Origin: CADEDV01 sp964596345
GTDB taxonomy: Bacteria; Bacteroidota; Bacteroidia; Chitinophagales; Chitinophagaceae
Length of the DNA stretch: 64,000 nt
Direction: 5' to 3'
NCBI GenBank assembly: GCA_964596345.1
Contig: CAZQSZ010000002.1
Coordinates: 124,001-188,000, forward strand
A program made the translations under genes and the position numbers. Every line of letters begins with the position of its first letter. Position 1 is the first letter of the stretch. Under the pieces are notes generated by a model. It saw only the letters and a list, made by a program, of their open reading frames with translations, made no database searches and had not been told where the DNA came from. Positions 26,758 to 35,032 of the stretch are shown here, piece by piece.

Positions 26758-27558
26758 ATGAAAAGAAACTTTTTTCTCCTGCTGGCTTTGTGTTGTGCAA
26801 TTGCCTGCAACAATGAAAGCAAAGCTCCCGTCTCAGGAGATAGCGTAATGAAAGCAACCCCAGCTACACCAACTGCTGAAACAGCTTCTCCGGTGGCATT
26901 GACGGGAAACTGCGGAAGCCTCTTGCTATTTAAGAAAGGTACTGTGATTGAAGCAGTAAGTTATAACAAAGATGGGGAAGAAACAACCAAACAAAGTTCA
27001 ACAGTGCTTGATGTCGCAGCAACAGCCACCGGTGTAACAGCTGAAGTGGAAATGAAGAGCAACGGGATAGGTAAAAAAGAAAATTCATTTACCGGTAAAT
27101 ACAGTTGTGATGGCAAAAATTTCTATGCTGACCTCAGCAGCCTGTTTGCCAATATGGATGCAAAAGGAGCAAAAATAGAAGGAGACCCTGTTAGTTTTCC
27201 TATCAATGTAACGGAGGGAGAGACCCTGCCGGATGTGACTTATTCTATGACAGTCACAAAAGCGGGTAAGCAAATGAAGACCACCGTGCATATGAAGAAC
27301 AGGAAGGTGGGGGCAAAAGAAAAGATAACCACTCCGGCCGGTACATTTAATTGTTACCGGATATCATCCACATCAGAAGCCGAAGTGGATATTGAAGGGA
27401 TGGATGAGAAAATGAAGCAGATCATGAAATCGATGAAGAATACGATGCCGAAGCAAAGTTTTGTGATGTTTTACGATCCGGCAGTTACCATCGTCAAAGT
27501 GGAAATGTACAGTGATGATAAACTAGTGAGCCATTCAGATGTAGTGGCGATCAGGTAA
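26758..27558 (+). CDS. lipoprotein, TapB/DUF3108-like
   Basis: 266 residues. The signal peptide ends in the lipobox AIAC with lipidated Cys17, followed by an Ala/Thr/Pro-rich tether (about 18-48). The mature domain has two related beta halves: LLLFKKGTVIEAVSYNKDG near 56-74, and MTVTKAGKQMKTTVHMKNRK with ITTPAGTFNCYRI near 160-200, the latter resembling DUF3108/TapB-type proteins. A Met/Lys-rich helix (MDEKMKQIMKSMKNTMPK) near 218-235 precedes the last strands. Probably an outer-membrane or periplasmic lipoprotein of unknown role, in the operon starting at 26239. Confidence 0.8.
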   Translation: MKRNFFLLLALCCAIACNNESKAPVSGDSVMKATPATPTAETASPVALTGNCGSLLLFKKGTVIEAVSYNKDGEETTKQSSTVLDVAATATGVTAEVEMKSNGIGKKENSFTGKYSCDGKNFYADLSSLFANMDAKGAKIEGDPVSFPINVTEGETLPDVTYSMTVTKAGKQMKTTVHMKNRKVGAKEKITTPAGTFNCYRISSTSEAEVDIEGMDEKMKQIMKSMKNTMPKQSFVMFYDPAVTIVKVEMYSDDKLVSHSDVVAIR

Positions 27559-27578
27559 GTAACCCGATAACTTCATTT

Positions 27579-28088
27579 ATGAAATATTCTAAACTGGTTG
27601 GGATATTGTTGTTCTTCTCTTTAAGTGGATCAGGGCTTTTTGCACAAGGCCGGTTTGCCGGTGTAAAAAGCCGAGAACTGATCGGGACAAAATATAACCA
27701 CGGGCCATCTTTACCCGGGATGCCGGGTTTTGAATACAGGGAATCGGGCCTGGCTTTTGGTATCAATGAACCGGAACAGTTCTCCGTTACTGTTTTTCAG
27801 AATGGGTCTTCGTATATCGTATTCTTTGCCATTAATGAGGACACGGCAACAAATGAGTATACTATCCTGGATGTGCTGCTGATCAGGCAGGTTAAAAGCA
27901 GCCAGGTAATTAAAACATTAGTATGCCGCCAGGATAAGAAGAGTAATGAGGCGATCGTAGCTGTCACTCAACCCGGAAGCAGTGAATATTCCCGGGCCCT
28001 GAAAGCATGGCGGTTTAACAGGGATAAAAGACGCTTTGAAACAATAAGTATAAAAGATATTGACTGCCTGAATGAAGGCGATGATTAA
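27579..28088 (+). CDS. hypothetical exported protein
   Basis: 169 residues with signal peptide (about 1-22, ending GLFAQ). The mature part is a compact mixed domain with strands FSVTVFQNGSSYIVFFAI and YTILDVLLIRQV and no recognised motif; one Cys pair (near 109 and 163) could form a disulfide. It lies between the lipoprotein and the C39-like peptidase gene with gaps of 20 and 18 bases, so it is an operon member. It could be an inhibitor or partner of that peptidase, by position only. Confidence 0.78.
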   Translation: MKYSKLVGILLFFSLSGSGLFAQGRFAGVKSRELIGTKYNHGPSLPGMPGFEYRESGLAFGINEPEQFSVTVFQNGSSYIVFFAINEDTATNEYTILDVLLIRQVKSSQVIKTLVCRQDKKSNEAIVAVTQPGSSEYSRALKAWRFNRDKRRFETISIKDIDCLNEGDD

Positions 28089-28106
28089 TATTTATTCAAC
28101 AAAAAA

Positions 28107-29636
28107 ATGATTGCAATGAAACGAGTTATTTCTTCTTTCCTTTTGTTGCTTGCTGTTTTACCGGCACTTTTTGGCCAGGTGGGCAGCAGGTCAACTGCTT
28201 TCAGGCCCGAAATACACGGGCTGAAATTTGTGAACAGCCTGCAGGTGGAAGTGATCAATGATATCCGCATGTCAGGATTCTGCGGCGGTATGGTGTATAC
28301 TGCACTGGATTATTATAAAGCCAGGAAAACAGTTCCTGCACAAACCTATGCACCAGCCAATGGCACACCTTTATATACATATGTGTGGGGACGCCAGCGC
28401 AGTTCTGTTATTGATAATATTGATAAATGGACTGAGTTGTTTGTAAATCCTTTTGGGTGGAGAACCAGTGAATTTTTTAACTGGGGATTGCAGGGTTATG
28501 GCGGAGGAAGACTGGAAGAACTTAAAAAGGAAATTGATAAAGGTTCACCGGTTCCCCTGGGATTATTTAAACCGGGCGATGGCGGCGCAGGCCCGCATCA
28601 CCAGGTACTGGCGATTGGTTATAATGGCGGACGTTATAAAGGGGATTTGGGTGCATACAAAGAAGATCTTGAGATCATGGTCTATGATCCGAATTTCCCG
28701 GGTGTAACCAAAATATTGAAGCCTAACACGGCTGCAAATATTTTTTACTATAAAGACGATCCGGGAAATACCCGTTGCCAGTGGCAAACTTATTTTGTCA
28801 ATAGAAAATACAACTATGCTACTCCGCCAACTATTGCTGCAGGGCCGGTATCAACTACGGCTGAAGTAAAAGAATTATTACTGGAAGTAAGAACAGGAGG
28901 CGATGACCTGCGGGGTGGTAATGATAACCTGAACGTGACCCTGAATTTTAAAACCAGGCCTTCCCAAACGATCAATAATGTGAACAGGAGTGCCCGCTGG
29001 ATCGGAAATTATACCGAAACGGTTCCTGTTCGGTTGCTGACACCTGTTCCGTTGAGTGAACTGAAAAGTATTACCCTCTCCACCACGTTTGGCGGTGGTA
29101 TTGGAGGCGATAACTGGAATATGGATGCAGTAAGGGTGCTGCATAATGACCAGGAATTATTGTGGCGTTCCTCGTCACCCGTATACAGGTTTACCGGCTC
29201 TGCAAAAACACTAACACTGCCCCTGACAGTAAATCCTTCAGCGGATGGGAAAGCGAGAGAGTTGATTGTTGAATTTGTTACCGGCGGCGATGACCTGCGG
29301 GGTGGTAATGATAACGTGGACCTGACCATTTTTTATAGGGATGGCAGCAAACAATTAGTAAAAAACCTCAATAAGGGAGCAGGACTCGGTGGGGGTTCTT
29401 ACAAAGCGTATACGGTAATCTTAAACAGGCAGGTGCCGGTTACGGAAATAAAAAGTATTGCCCTCGCTACAACATTGGGAGGTGGTATAGGGGGCGACAA
29501 CTGGAATCTTGATGTTTTTAAAGTGGCGGCAAGAGGAGGAGGTGCTTACAAAGTAATTGTAGAAAAAGAAGGAACACCTTTAAAAAGGTTTACGGGCAGC
29601 GATCAGTATTATATGGTAAATGCAACTACTGACTGA
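28107..29636 (+). CDS. exported C39-like cysteine peptidase candidate with twin C-terminal domains
   Basis: 509 residues; the signal peptide ends near residue 23 (ALFGQ). An ATG three codons downstream (28116) could be the true start. The N-terminal domain (about 25-235) has a papain/C39-like arrangement: Cys59 in SGFCGGMVYTALDYY, His164/165 in GPHHQVLAIGY and Asp194 in MVYDPN. Two similar domains follow (about 255-360 and 378-485), each opening with TGGDDLRGGNDN and closing with TTFGGGIGGDNWN or TTLGGGIGGDNWN, probably beta-sandwich binding modules. An exported peptidase or transglutaminase-like enzyme that binds a surface ligand fits; the activity itself is inferred from motifs. Confidence 0.8.
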   Translation: MIAMKRVISSFLLLLAVLPALFGQVGSRSTAFRPEIHGLKFVNSLQVEVINDIRMSGFCGGMVYTALDYYKARKTVPAQTYAPANGTPLYTYVWGRQRSSVIDNIDKWTELFVNPFGWRTSEFFNWGLQGYGGGRLEELKKEIDKGSPVPLGLFKPGDGGAGPHHQVLAIGYNGGRYKGDLGAYKEDLEIMVYDPNFPGVTKILKPNTAANIFYYKDDPGNTRCQWQTYFVNRKYNYATPPTIAAGPVSTTAEVKELLLEVRTGGDDLRGGNDNLNVTLNFKTRPSQTINNVNRSARWIGNYTETVPVRLLTPVPLSELKSITLSTTFGGGIGGDNWNMDAVRVLHNDQELLWRSSSPVYRFTGSAKTLTLPLTVNPSADGKARELIVEFVTGGDDLRGGNDNVDLTIFYRDGSKQLVKNLNKGAGLGGGSYKAYTVILNRQVPVTEIKSIALATTLGGGIGGDNWNLDVFKVAARGGGAYKVIVEKEGTPLKRFTGSDQYYMVNATTD

Positions 29637-29693
29637 GTATTGCAAAAACAAAACTAAATAGCTACATTAATAGAAGTTTTAACACCATTACAA

Positions 29694-30296
29694 ATGAAAT
29701 ACAAAAACCAACTCATGCTGTTGCCGGTGCTGTTGTTTTTTTCAGCACTGCATGTAAAGGCACAACCGTTTAACCTGGATGAAAATGTCAAACCGGTTGA
29801 ACTGAAGTTTGAAGAATATAAAAAGAAGGGGGAGGAAAAAGCAAAAGGGCGGATCAGTGTCAATACACTAACGCAGGAGCAGGATACGGCCTACTACTTT
29901 ATCCAGGGGTTAAATATGTATGCCCCTACTTATTTCAGCCTTAACAGCAACCAGCCGGATGCAGATATTACCATTAAATTGTGTAAAGAAAACTGGAAGA
30001 CATTTCATCGTTCCGGCGAGGTAAAAGGCAAATCATTATGGAAATCGGATTTTAAAACGGAAGGAGATTTCGGCATCATGGTGATCGCTAACAAAAAACC
30101 AGTTACCTATGTGTTAATGGTTTGGACCGGTGATGAACTGAAAGTTGAAATGCCATCCGTGTTTAAACCGGCTGATGCTTCATCGGCTGGAGGGAGCGGC
30201 TGGTTGAAAAAGAATATGACGCTGGTTATTGTTGCCGCAGCAGCCATACTGATCATAGCTTTCTTATTAGTAAAACTTAAAAAGAAAAAATCATGA
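29694..30296 (+). CDS. membrane-anchored exported protein
   Basis: 200 residues. Signal peptide at about 1-23 (ending VKAQ), a beta-rich periplasmic domain (about 55-150) with YYFIQGLNMYAPTYFSL, DADITIKLCKENW and DFGIMVIANKKPV, a pattern reminiscent of pre-peptidase C-terminal (PPC) sandwiches. Then a Gly/Ser linker, one transmembrane helix (MTLVIVAAAAILIIAFLLV) and a basic tail KLKKKKS that should face the cytoplasm. Its last four bases overlap the next start (ATGA), so the two are translationally coupled. It may anchor or present the exported products of the operon. Confidence 0.8.
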   Translation: MKYKNQLMLLPVLLFFSALHVKAQPFNLDENVKPVELKFEEYKKKGEEKAKGRISVNTLTQEQDTAYYFIQGLNMYAPTYFSLNSNQPDADITIKLCKENWKTFHRSGEVKGKSLWKSDFKTEGDFGIMVIANKKPVTYVLMVWTGDELKVEMPSVFKPADASSAGGSGWLKKNMTLVIVAAAAILIIAFLLVKLKKKKS

Positions 30297-30955
30297 AAAC
30301 GATGATAAATACCATACTGAAAAAGACTTTGCTGATAGCAGCAGTAGTATTAGTGTCCTTTGCTGTAAACGCACAGGATGATGATGGTTTCGATATAGGT
30401 GGTGATAATGATCCTGCAGAAGCGGTGAATGATGCTTATGAAGAATTACAAGGATATTTGGATTGGTTAGAGGAGAGGCGAAACGAGTGGAATGCAGTTC
30501 AGAATTTTGAACCGGGCGCCTGTGCACCTGATTTTAACGCCAGTGCCGGTGCTATGATGGCTTCCACCTGTGCTGACAATGCCGGGTGCGGGGAATGTTA
30601 TCAAAGAGCTGTCGGCGAATTGAATTTTATCCGCCGACAGTTAGGAAGGTTGCGCTGCATTTATAATAACACGAAAAACTTTACAGAAAAAGCCCTGTCT
30701 TTTGGCGACAATATGAGTGGTATCCATGCTGTAACCGGTATTGCCTGGCAAAATGAAAGGGGCGGCATTGTAGCCGAGTTTGATCATTTCAAACAAACCT
30801 ACGACCGGAAGTACACCGATATGATGGGTGCCTTGCAACGAGCCCTGCAAAGTATCAGTGCATGCGAACAGCAATACGGGCTGCCGGACTGGTACCAGCG
30901 TTTTGGTTTTATGTACTTTGAATTTATGAAGGATAAATACAAAAGAACTGATTAA
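30293..30955 (+). CDS. exported cysteine-containing helical protein
   Basis: 220 residues. Signal peptide at about 1-28 (ending AVNAQ), an acidic stretch DDDGFDIGGDNDP, then a mostly helical domain. Six cysteines (near 77, 92, 98, 101, 122 and 193), four of them in the cluster GACAPDF/STCADNAGCGEC, suggest up to three disulfides. No family recognised. It overlaps the previous gene by four bases and is the last gene before the 19-bp terminator hairpin, so it closes the operon. Confidence 0.8.
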   Translation: MKTMINTILKKTLLIAAVVLVSFAVNAQDDDGFDIGGDNDPAEAVNDAYEELQGYLDWLEERRNEWNAVQNFEPGACAPDFNASAGAMMASTCADNAGCGECYQRAVGELNFIRRQLGRLRCIYNNTKNFTEKALSFGDNMSGIHAVTGIAWQNERGGIVAEFDHFKQTYDRKYTDMMGALQRALQSISACEQQYGLPDWYQRFGFMYFEFMKDKYKRTD

Positions 30956-30971
30956 GGAGTATGTTCTTTGC

Positions 30972-31013
30972 ACTAAATAAAAAAAGCTCCTTCAGGAGCT
31001 TTTTTTATTTAGT
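30972..31013. terminator. strong bidirectional hairpin terminator
   Basis: A 19-bp perfect stem, with core AAAAAAAGCTCC / GGAGCTTTTTTT and loop TTCA, is flanked by T-rich sequence on both strands. It lies between the convergent genes ending at 30955 (+) and 31018 (-) and should stop transcription from both. Confidence 0.93.
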
Positions 31014-31017
31014 TTTT

Positions 31018-31740
31018 TTAACCCATATTATGAAACACTTTCTGCACATCATCGTCCTGTTCTAATTTCTCGATCAGTTTGCTGACATCGGCAGCCTGTT
31101 CATCATTCACGGGTACTGTGGTAGAGGGGATCCATTCCAGCTCTGCACTGATGGGAGTGATGCCTTTATCTTCCAATGCTTTTTGCATATTACCAAAATC
31201 ATGGAAGCCGCAACGAACCACCAGTACCTCCTCTCCATTCTCACCGGAGCCCTCACCCAGTTCTTCCAAACCAAAATCAATCAATTCCAGTTCCATATCT
31301 TCTGCATTCAATCCTTCGGGTTTTAATTTGAATACTCCCATTTTTTTGAACTGGAAGGCTACGCTGCCACTGTTGCCAAGGGTGCCGCCACCTTTGTTGA
31401 AATGCGATTTTACATTGGCTACGGTTCTCACATGGTTGTCAGTAGCCGTTTCAACAAGGATCGCCACCCCATGCGGGCCATATCCTTCATAAAGGATCTC
31501 ATCATAGTTCACCAGTTCCTTACCCTGCGCCCTTTTGATGGCGGCTTCCACCCTGTCTTTGGGCATACCCACACTGCGGGCATTCTGGAAACAACGGCGC
31601 AGGGCGGCGTTTGAATTCGGATCGGGGCCGCCAGCCTTTACGGCGATCACAATTTCTTTACCAATACGGGTAAACTGCTTGGCCATGCGGTCCCAGCGGG
31701 CAAACATGGTCGATTTACGGACTTCAAATATTCTTCCCAT
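31018..31740 (-). CDS. yebC: YebC/PmpR-family protein
   Basis: 240 residues. The sequence carries the family's opening (MGRIFEVRKSTMFARWDRMAKQF), the GGPDPNSNAALRRCFQNARS motif near 36-55, YEGYGPHGVAILVETATDN near 83-101, and GGTLGNSGSVAFQFKKMGVF. The family includes both DNA-binding regulators (PmpR-like) and ribosome-associated factors that help translate polyproline stretches; which applies here is not visible. It stands alone with a TAGATTTG -7 element on the minus strand at 31763-31770, about 22 bases upstream of the start. Confidence 0.95.
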   Translation of the reverse strand: MGRIFEVRKSTMFARWDRMAKQFTRIGKEIVIAVKAGGPDPNSNAALRRCFQNARSVGMPKDRVEAAIKRAQGKELVNYDEILYEGYGPHGVAILVETATDNHVRTVANVKSHFNKGGGTLGNSGSVAFQFKKMGVFKLKPEGLNAEDMELELIDFGLEELGEGSGENGEEVLVVRCGFHDFGNMQKALEDKGITPISAELEWIPSTTVPVNDEQAADVSKLIEKLEQDDDVQKVFHNMG

Positions 31741-31762
31741 AGCGCATATTCTTTTGAGGCTG

Positions 31763-31770
31763 CAAATCTA
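31763..31770 (-). promoter_or_regulatory. -7 promoter element of yebC
   Basis: TAGATTTG on the minus strand matches TAnnTTTG and lies 22 bases upstream of the ATG at 31740. A T-rich stretch upstream may serve as the -33 region. Confidence 0.5.
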
Positions 31771-31791
31771 AGGTAATAGGGGTAAATGAAA

Positions 31792-31813
31792 AACCGCCCC
31801 AATTGGGGCGGTT
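31792..31813 (-). terminator. terminator after the 31836 permease gene
   Basis: AACCGCCCC / GGGGCGGTT with loop AATT forms a 9-bp GC-rich stem (the whole 22 bases are palindromic), followed on the minus strand by TTTCATTT. It lies 22 bases past the permease stop and upstream of the yebC promoter. Confidence 0.85.
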
Positions 31814-31835
31814 GTAAACTAAAGATCAGTTCTTA

Positions 31836-33365
31836 TTAATTAAAATCAGATGCTTTCGGCAGTATTTCACCCGGGTTTTTCAGTTTACTTCTTTTCCGGC
31901 TGTAAGCAAAGTAAACCACCAGGCCAATACCCATCCAGATAAAGGCCACTTTCAATGTTTGTGCATCCAGGCCAACGATCATCAGCGTACAGATCACGGC
32001 GCCAAGTGTACTAACTACCGGTACCAATGGCGTTCTGAATGGTCTTTCGATATTGGGACTTTTTACCCTTAAAATCCAAACCCCGATACTAACGAGTACA
32101 AAGGCAAACAGGGTTCCGAAACTGGTCAGGTCGCCTGCCACATGTCCCGGAACAAAAGCAGCAAAAGCACCTACGAATACGAACAGTATCCAGTTGGCTT
32201 TATAAGGTGTTTTATATTTTGGATGTAACTCACCAAATGCTTTCGGGATCAAACCATCATTACTCATGGTATAGAAGATACGGCTTTGTCCCATCAGCAT
32301 CACCAGGATCACCGAAGAGAAGCCTGCAAGAATAGCTACAGTTACTGCATTGGCCAGCCAGCTATAACCTGTCATATACGTACTGATGGCATAAGCAACA
32401 GACGCCTCTCTTCCTTTTTCAGGATCAACAAAATCTTTCCACGGTGCAACACCGGTGAGCACATGCCCAAAGAGAATATAAAGAATGGTACAAACCACTA
32501 ATGAACCCAGGATACCGATCGGCATATCTCTTTTCGGGTTCTTGGCTTCCTGTGCTGCGGTACTTACTGCATCAAAACCAATAAAGGCGAAGAATACAAT
32601 GGCAGCACCACCAAGAACACCTCCCCAGCCATGTTTATTCCAGCCGCTGTAATCAGCAATCACTTTACCTGCCTGGTCGGCCACTGCCTGTGTGCCTTCA
32701 GGGATCATATAGGGGGTATGATTCTCTGGTTTGATGAACTGCCAGCCAATAGCGATGAAAAGAATAACGATCGCTACTTTAATAAATACGATGATCATAT
32801 TTACAAAGGCAGACTCCTGTGTTCCTTTGATCAATAATAAAGTAAGGGCCAGCAAAATGATCAGCGCCGGGGCGTTCAGGATACCGGAATGATGTATGCC
32901 GGCAGAATCCGTGAAGCTTTCAAACGGCGAGTGGCACCATTCATATGGAATAGCCCCTCCCAAAAGCTTATTTAAATATTCACTCCAGGCAATAGAAACA
33001 GTAGCAGCACCCAGTGCATATTCCATGATCAGGGCCCAGCCGATGATCCAGGCAATCAGTTCGCCCATGGTAACATACGAGTAGGCGTAGGCACTACCGG
33101 CAATCGGGATCATCGAAGCAAACTCTGCATAACACAAACCGGCGAAAGCACAACCAATGGCGGCCACCACGAATGATAGGGTTACGGCGGGCCCAGCCGC
33201 TTGCCCGGCTGCTGCAGCGGTACGTACAAATAAACCTGCACCAATGATCGCACCGATTCCAAGGGCTACCAGGTTGCCGGCTCCCAGTGTTCTTTTCAAT
33301 CCCTTCTCCGTATCTGCTGCCTGTGCCAGCACCTGGTCAAGGGGTTTCTTGATAAATAAACTCAT
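31836..33365 (-). CDS. APC-family amino acid permease (CAT-like)
   Basis: 509 residues with about 12-14 transmembrane helices. The N-terminus has GAGNLVALGIGAIIGAGLFV (about 29-48), the glycine-rich helix-1 substrate site of the APC superfamily, and EYALGAATVSIAWS follows in helix 3. The CAT-like signature FIGFDAVSTAAQEAKNPKRDMP lies near 265-286. Such permeases import cationic or other amino acids. It is followed by a strong terminator. The same-strand neighbour at 33437 encodes a second APC permease, so this is an amino-acid uptake region. Confidence 0.93.
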   Translation of the reverse strand: MSLFIKKPLDQVLAQAADTEKGLKRTLGAGNLVALGIGAIIGAGLFVRTAAAAGQAAGPAVTLSFVVAAIGCAFAGLCYAEFASMIPIAGSAYAYSYVTMGELIAWIIGWALIMEYALGAATVSIAWSEYLNKLLGGAIPYEWCHSPFESFTDSAGIHHSGILNAPALIILLALTLLLIKGTQESAFVNMIIVFIKVAIVILFIAIGWQFIKPENHTPYMIPEGTQAVADQAGKVIADYSGWNKHGWGGVLGGAAIVFFAFIGFDAVSTAAQEAKNPKRDMPIGILGSLVVCTILYILFGHVLTGVAPWKDFVDPEKGREASVAYAISTYMTGYSWLANAVTVAILAGFSSVILVMLMGQSRIFYTMSNDGLIPKAFGELHPKYKTPYKANWILFVFVGAFAAFVPGHVAGDLTSFGTLFAFVLVSIGVWILRVKSPNIERPFRTPLVPVVSTLGAVICTLMIVGLDAQTLKVAFIWMGIGLVVYFAYSRKRSKLKNPGEILPKASDFN

Positions 33366-33436
33366 TTGTTGGTTTTTTATAAGTGACTAAGATAAGTATT
33401 GAAGCCTAAACTTCATGCGTTCTTTTTTGAATGGTC

Positions 33437-34873
33437 CTATGCTTTTTTCCGGTTGGAAATGGCCAGGTAATACAGGGGAACTCCGATCAATACGATGATC
33501 AGCCCCGGCCAGGTATATTCAGGCTTATAAATAATAAGCAATCCGCAAAAAGCTGCCCCCATCAGTATGTACAATGCCGGTAAAACGGGATAACCAAAGG
33601 CTTTGTAAGGTCTTTCTGCATCCGGTCTTTTTTTGCGCAGTATAAAGATGCCCGCAATCGTAAGCATATAAAATAAAACAACTACGAAGGAGATCATGTC
33701 CAGCAGCTGACCATACTTACCGCTCAGGCTCCAGATACTGGCCGCAATACACTGTATCCATAAAGCCACCTGGGGCACAGCATTTTTATTCAATGTCCCG
33801 ACGCTTTTAAAGAACAGGCCATCTTTCGCCATGGTGTGATATACCCGGGCTCCGGCCAGGATCAACCCGTTATTACAACCAAAAGTGGAAACCATAATCA
33901 GCAGGGCAATAATGATGGCCCCGTTATCGCCAAAGATGCTGAAGGAGGCTTCTACTGCCGGACGGTCATCGGTGGCGAATGCGATTTTATCAAGTGGAAG
34001 TACATTCAGGTACATCAGGTTGGCGGCAACATAAATGACAGTAACGATCAATGTACCTAAGAATAAGCTTAACCCGATATTCCGTTTGGGGTTTTTCATT
34101 TCCCCTGCAATAAACGTTACATTATTCCAGGCATCACTGCTGAAGATAGAACCCACCATTGCAGCAGCAATAGCCCCGGCCAATGCACTCCCGGATATGC
34201 CGATCCAGGTAGTAGGTTGTAATTGACCCGCTGCATCTTTTTGCCCGAAATCCTGCATGGCTGTAAAACCGGTTTTCCAGTTCTCTGCCCAGAAACTTTC
34301 TTTGACCAATAAGAAGCCAAAAGCGATCAGCCCGAAGAGAGCAAAGAGTTTAGCGGAAGTAAAAATGGTCTGGATGAATTTGCCTTCTTTTACTCCTCTT
34401 GAATTGATATAGGTTAACAGGCAGATGATAACAATAGAGACCAGCTGGCCGGAATACACTTTAATGATGCCTGCATCAAACAGGAAATAGTTATTCCCCA
34501 ATTCCGGAACGAGATAAGCAAGAAACTTGGAGAAGGCCACCCCAACTGCGGCAATGGTGGCGGTTTGTATCACCGCAAAAAAGCTCCAGCCATATAAAAA
34601 TCCCATCAGGGGATTGTAGGCTTCTTTCAGGTAAACATATTGCCCGCCTGCTTTGGGAAACATACCACTCAGTTCGCCATAACTCAGGGCTGCGGTCAGT
34701 GTCATAAAACCGGTGATAAGCCAGACAGCCACCAGCCAGCCGGCACTGCCGACGTTACGGGTGATATCGGCACTTACAATAAAAATACCTGAACCGATCA
34801 TGGAGCCGGCCACGATCATGGTACCATCAAACAGTCCTAGTGTGGGCTTAAAGGAAGTTGGTTGATCCTGCAT
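33437..34873 (-). CDS. APC-family amino acid permease (LAT-like)
   Basis: 478 residues with about 12 transmembrane helices. The N-terminus has DGTMIVAGSMIGSGIFIV (about 16-33) for helix 1, and GEMKNPKRNIGLSLF near the middle, the usual cytoplasmic loop of this family. FPKAGGQYVYLKEAYNP near 70-87 and a short basic C-terminus (NRKKA) are typical of LAT-type transporters. It is upstream of the other APC permease, separated by 71 bases. Substrate not predictable by eye. Confidence 0.93.
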   Translation of the reverse strand: MQDQPTSFKPTLGLFDGTMIVAGSMIGSGIFIVSADITRNVGSAGWLVAVWLITGFMTLTAALSYGELSGMFPKAGGQYVYLKEAYNPLMGFLYGWSFFAVIQTATIAAVGVAFSKFLAYLVPELGNNYFLFDAGIIKVYSGQLVSIVIICLLTYINSRGVKEGKFIQTIFTSAKLFALFGLIAFGFLLVKESFWAENWKTGFTAMQDFGQKDAAGQLQPTTWIGISGSALAGAIAAAMVGSIFSSDAWNNVTFIAGEMKNPKRNIGLSLFLGTLIVTVIYVAANLMYLNVLPLDKIAFATDDRPAVEASFSIFGDNGAIIIALLIMVSTFGCNNGLILAGARVYHTMAKDGLFFKSVGTLNKNAVPQVALWIQCIAASIWSLSGKYGQLLDMISFVVVLFYMLTIAGIFILRKKRPDAERPYKAFGYPVLPALYILMGAAFCGLLIIYKPEYTWPGLIIVLIGVPLYYLAISNRKKA

Positions 34874-35032
34874 AGCGTTAGTTTAAGAGGGACAGTTTTT
34901 TAGAAGCAGGGAAAATACAGATTTCCGGCAAAAGCAGGTCAAAAGAATTATTAACGGCCGTTTTTTAAAAGTTTTGTGGCTGGGCAATTTTTACCGATTT
35001 TCGGCCATCATTGTCATCATCAAATCCGTTGC

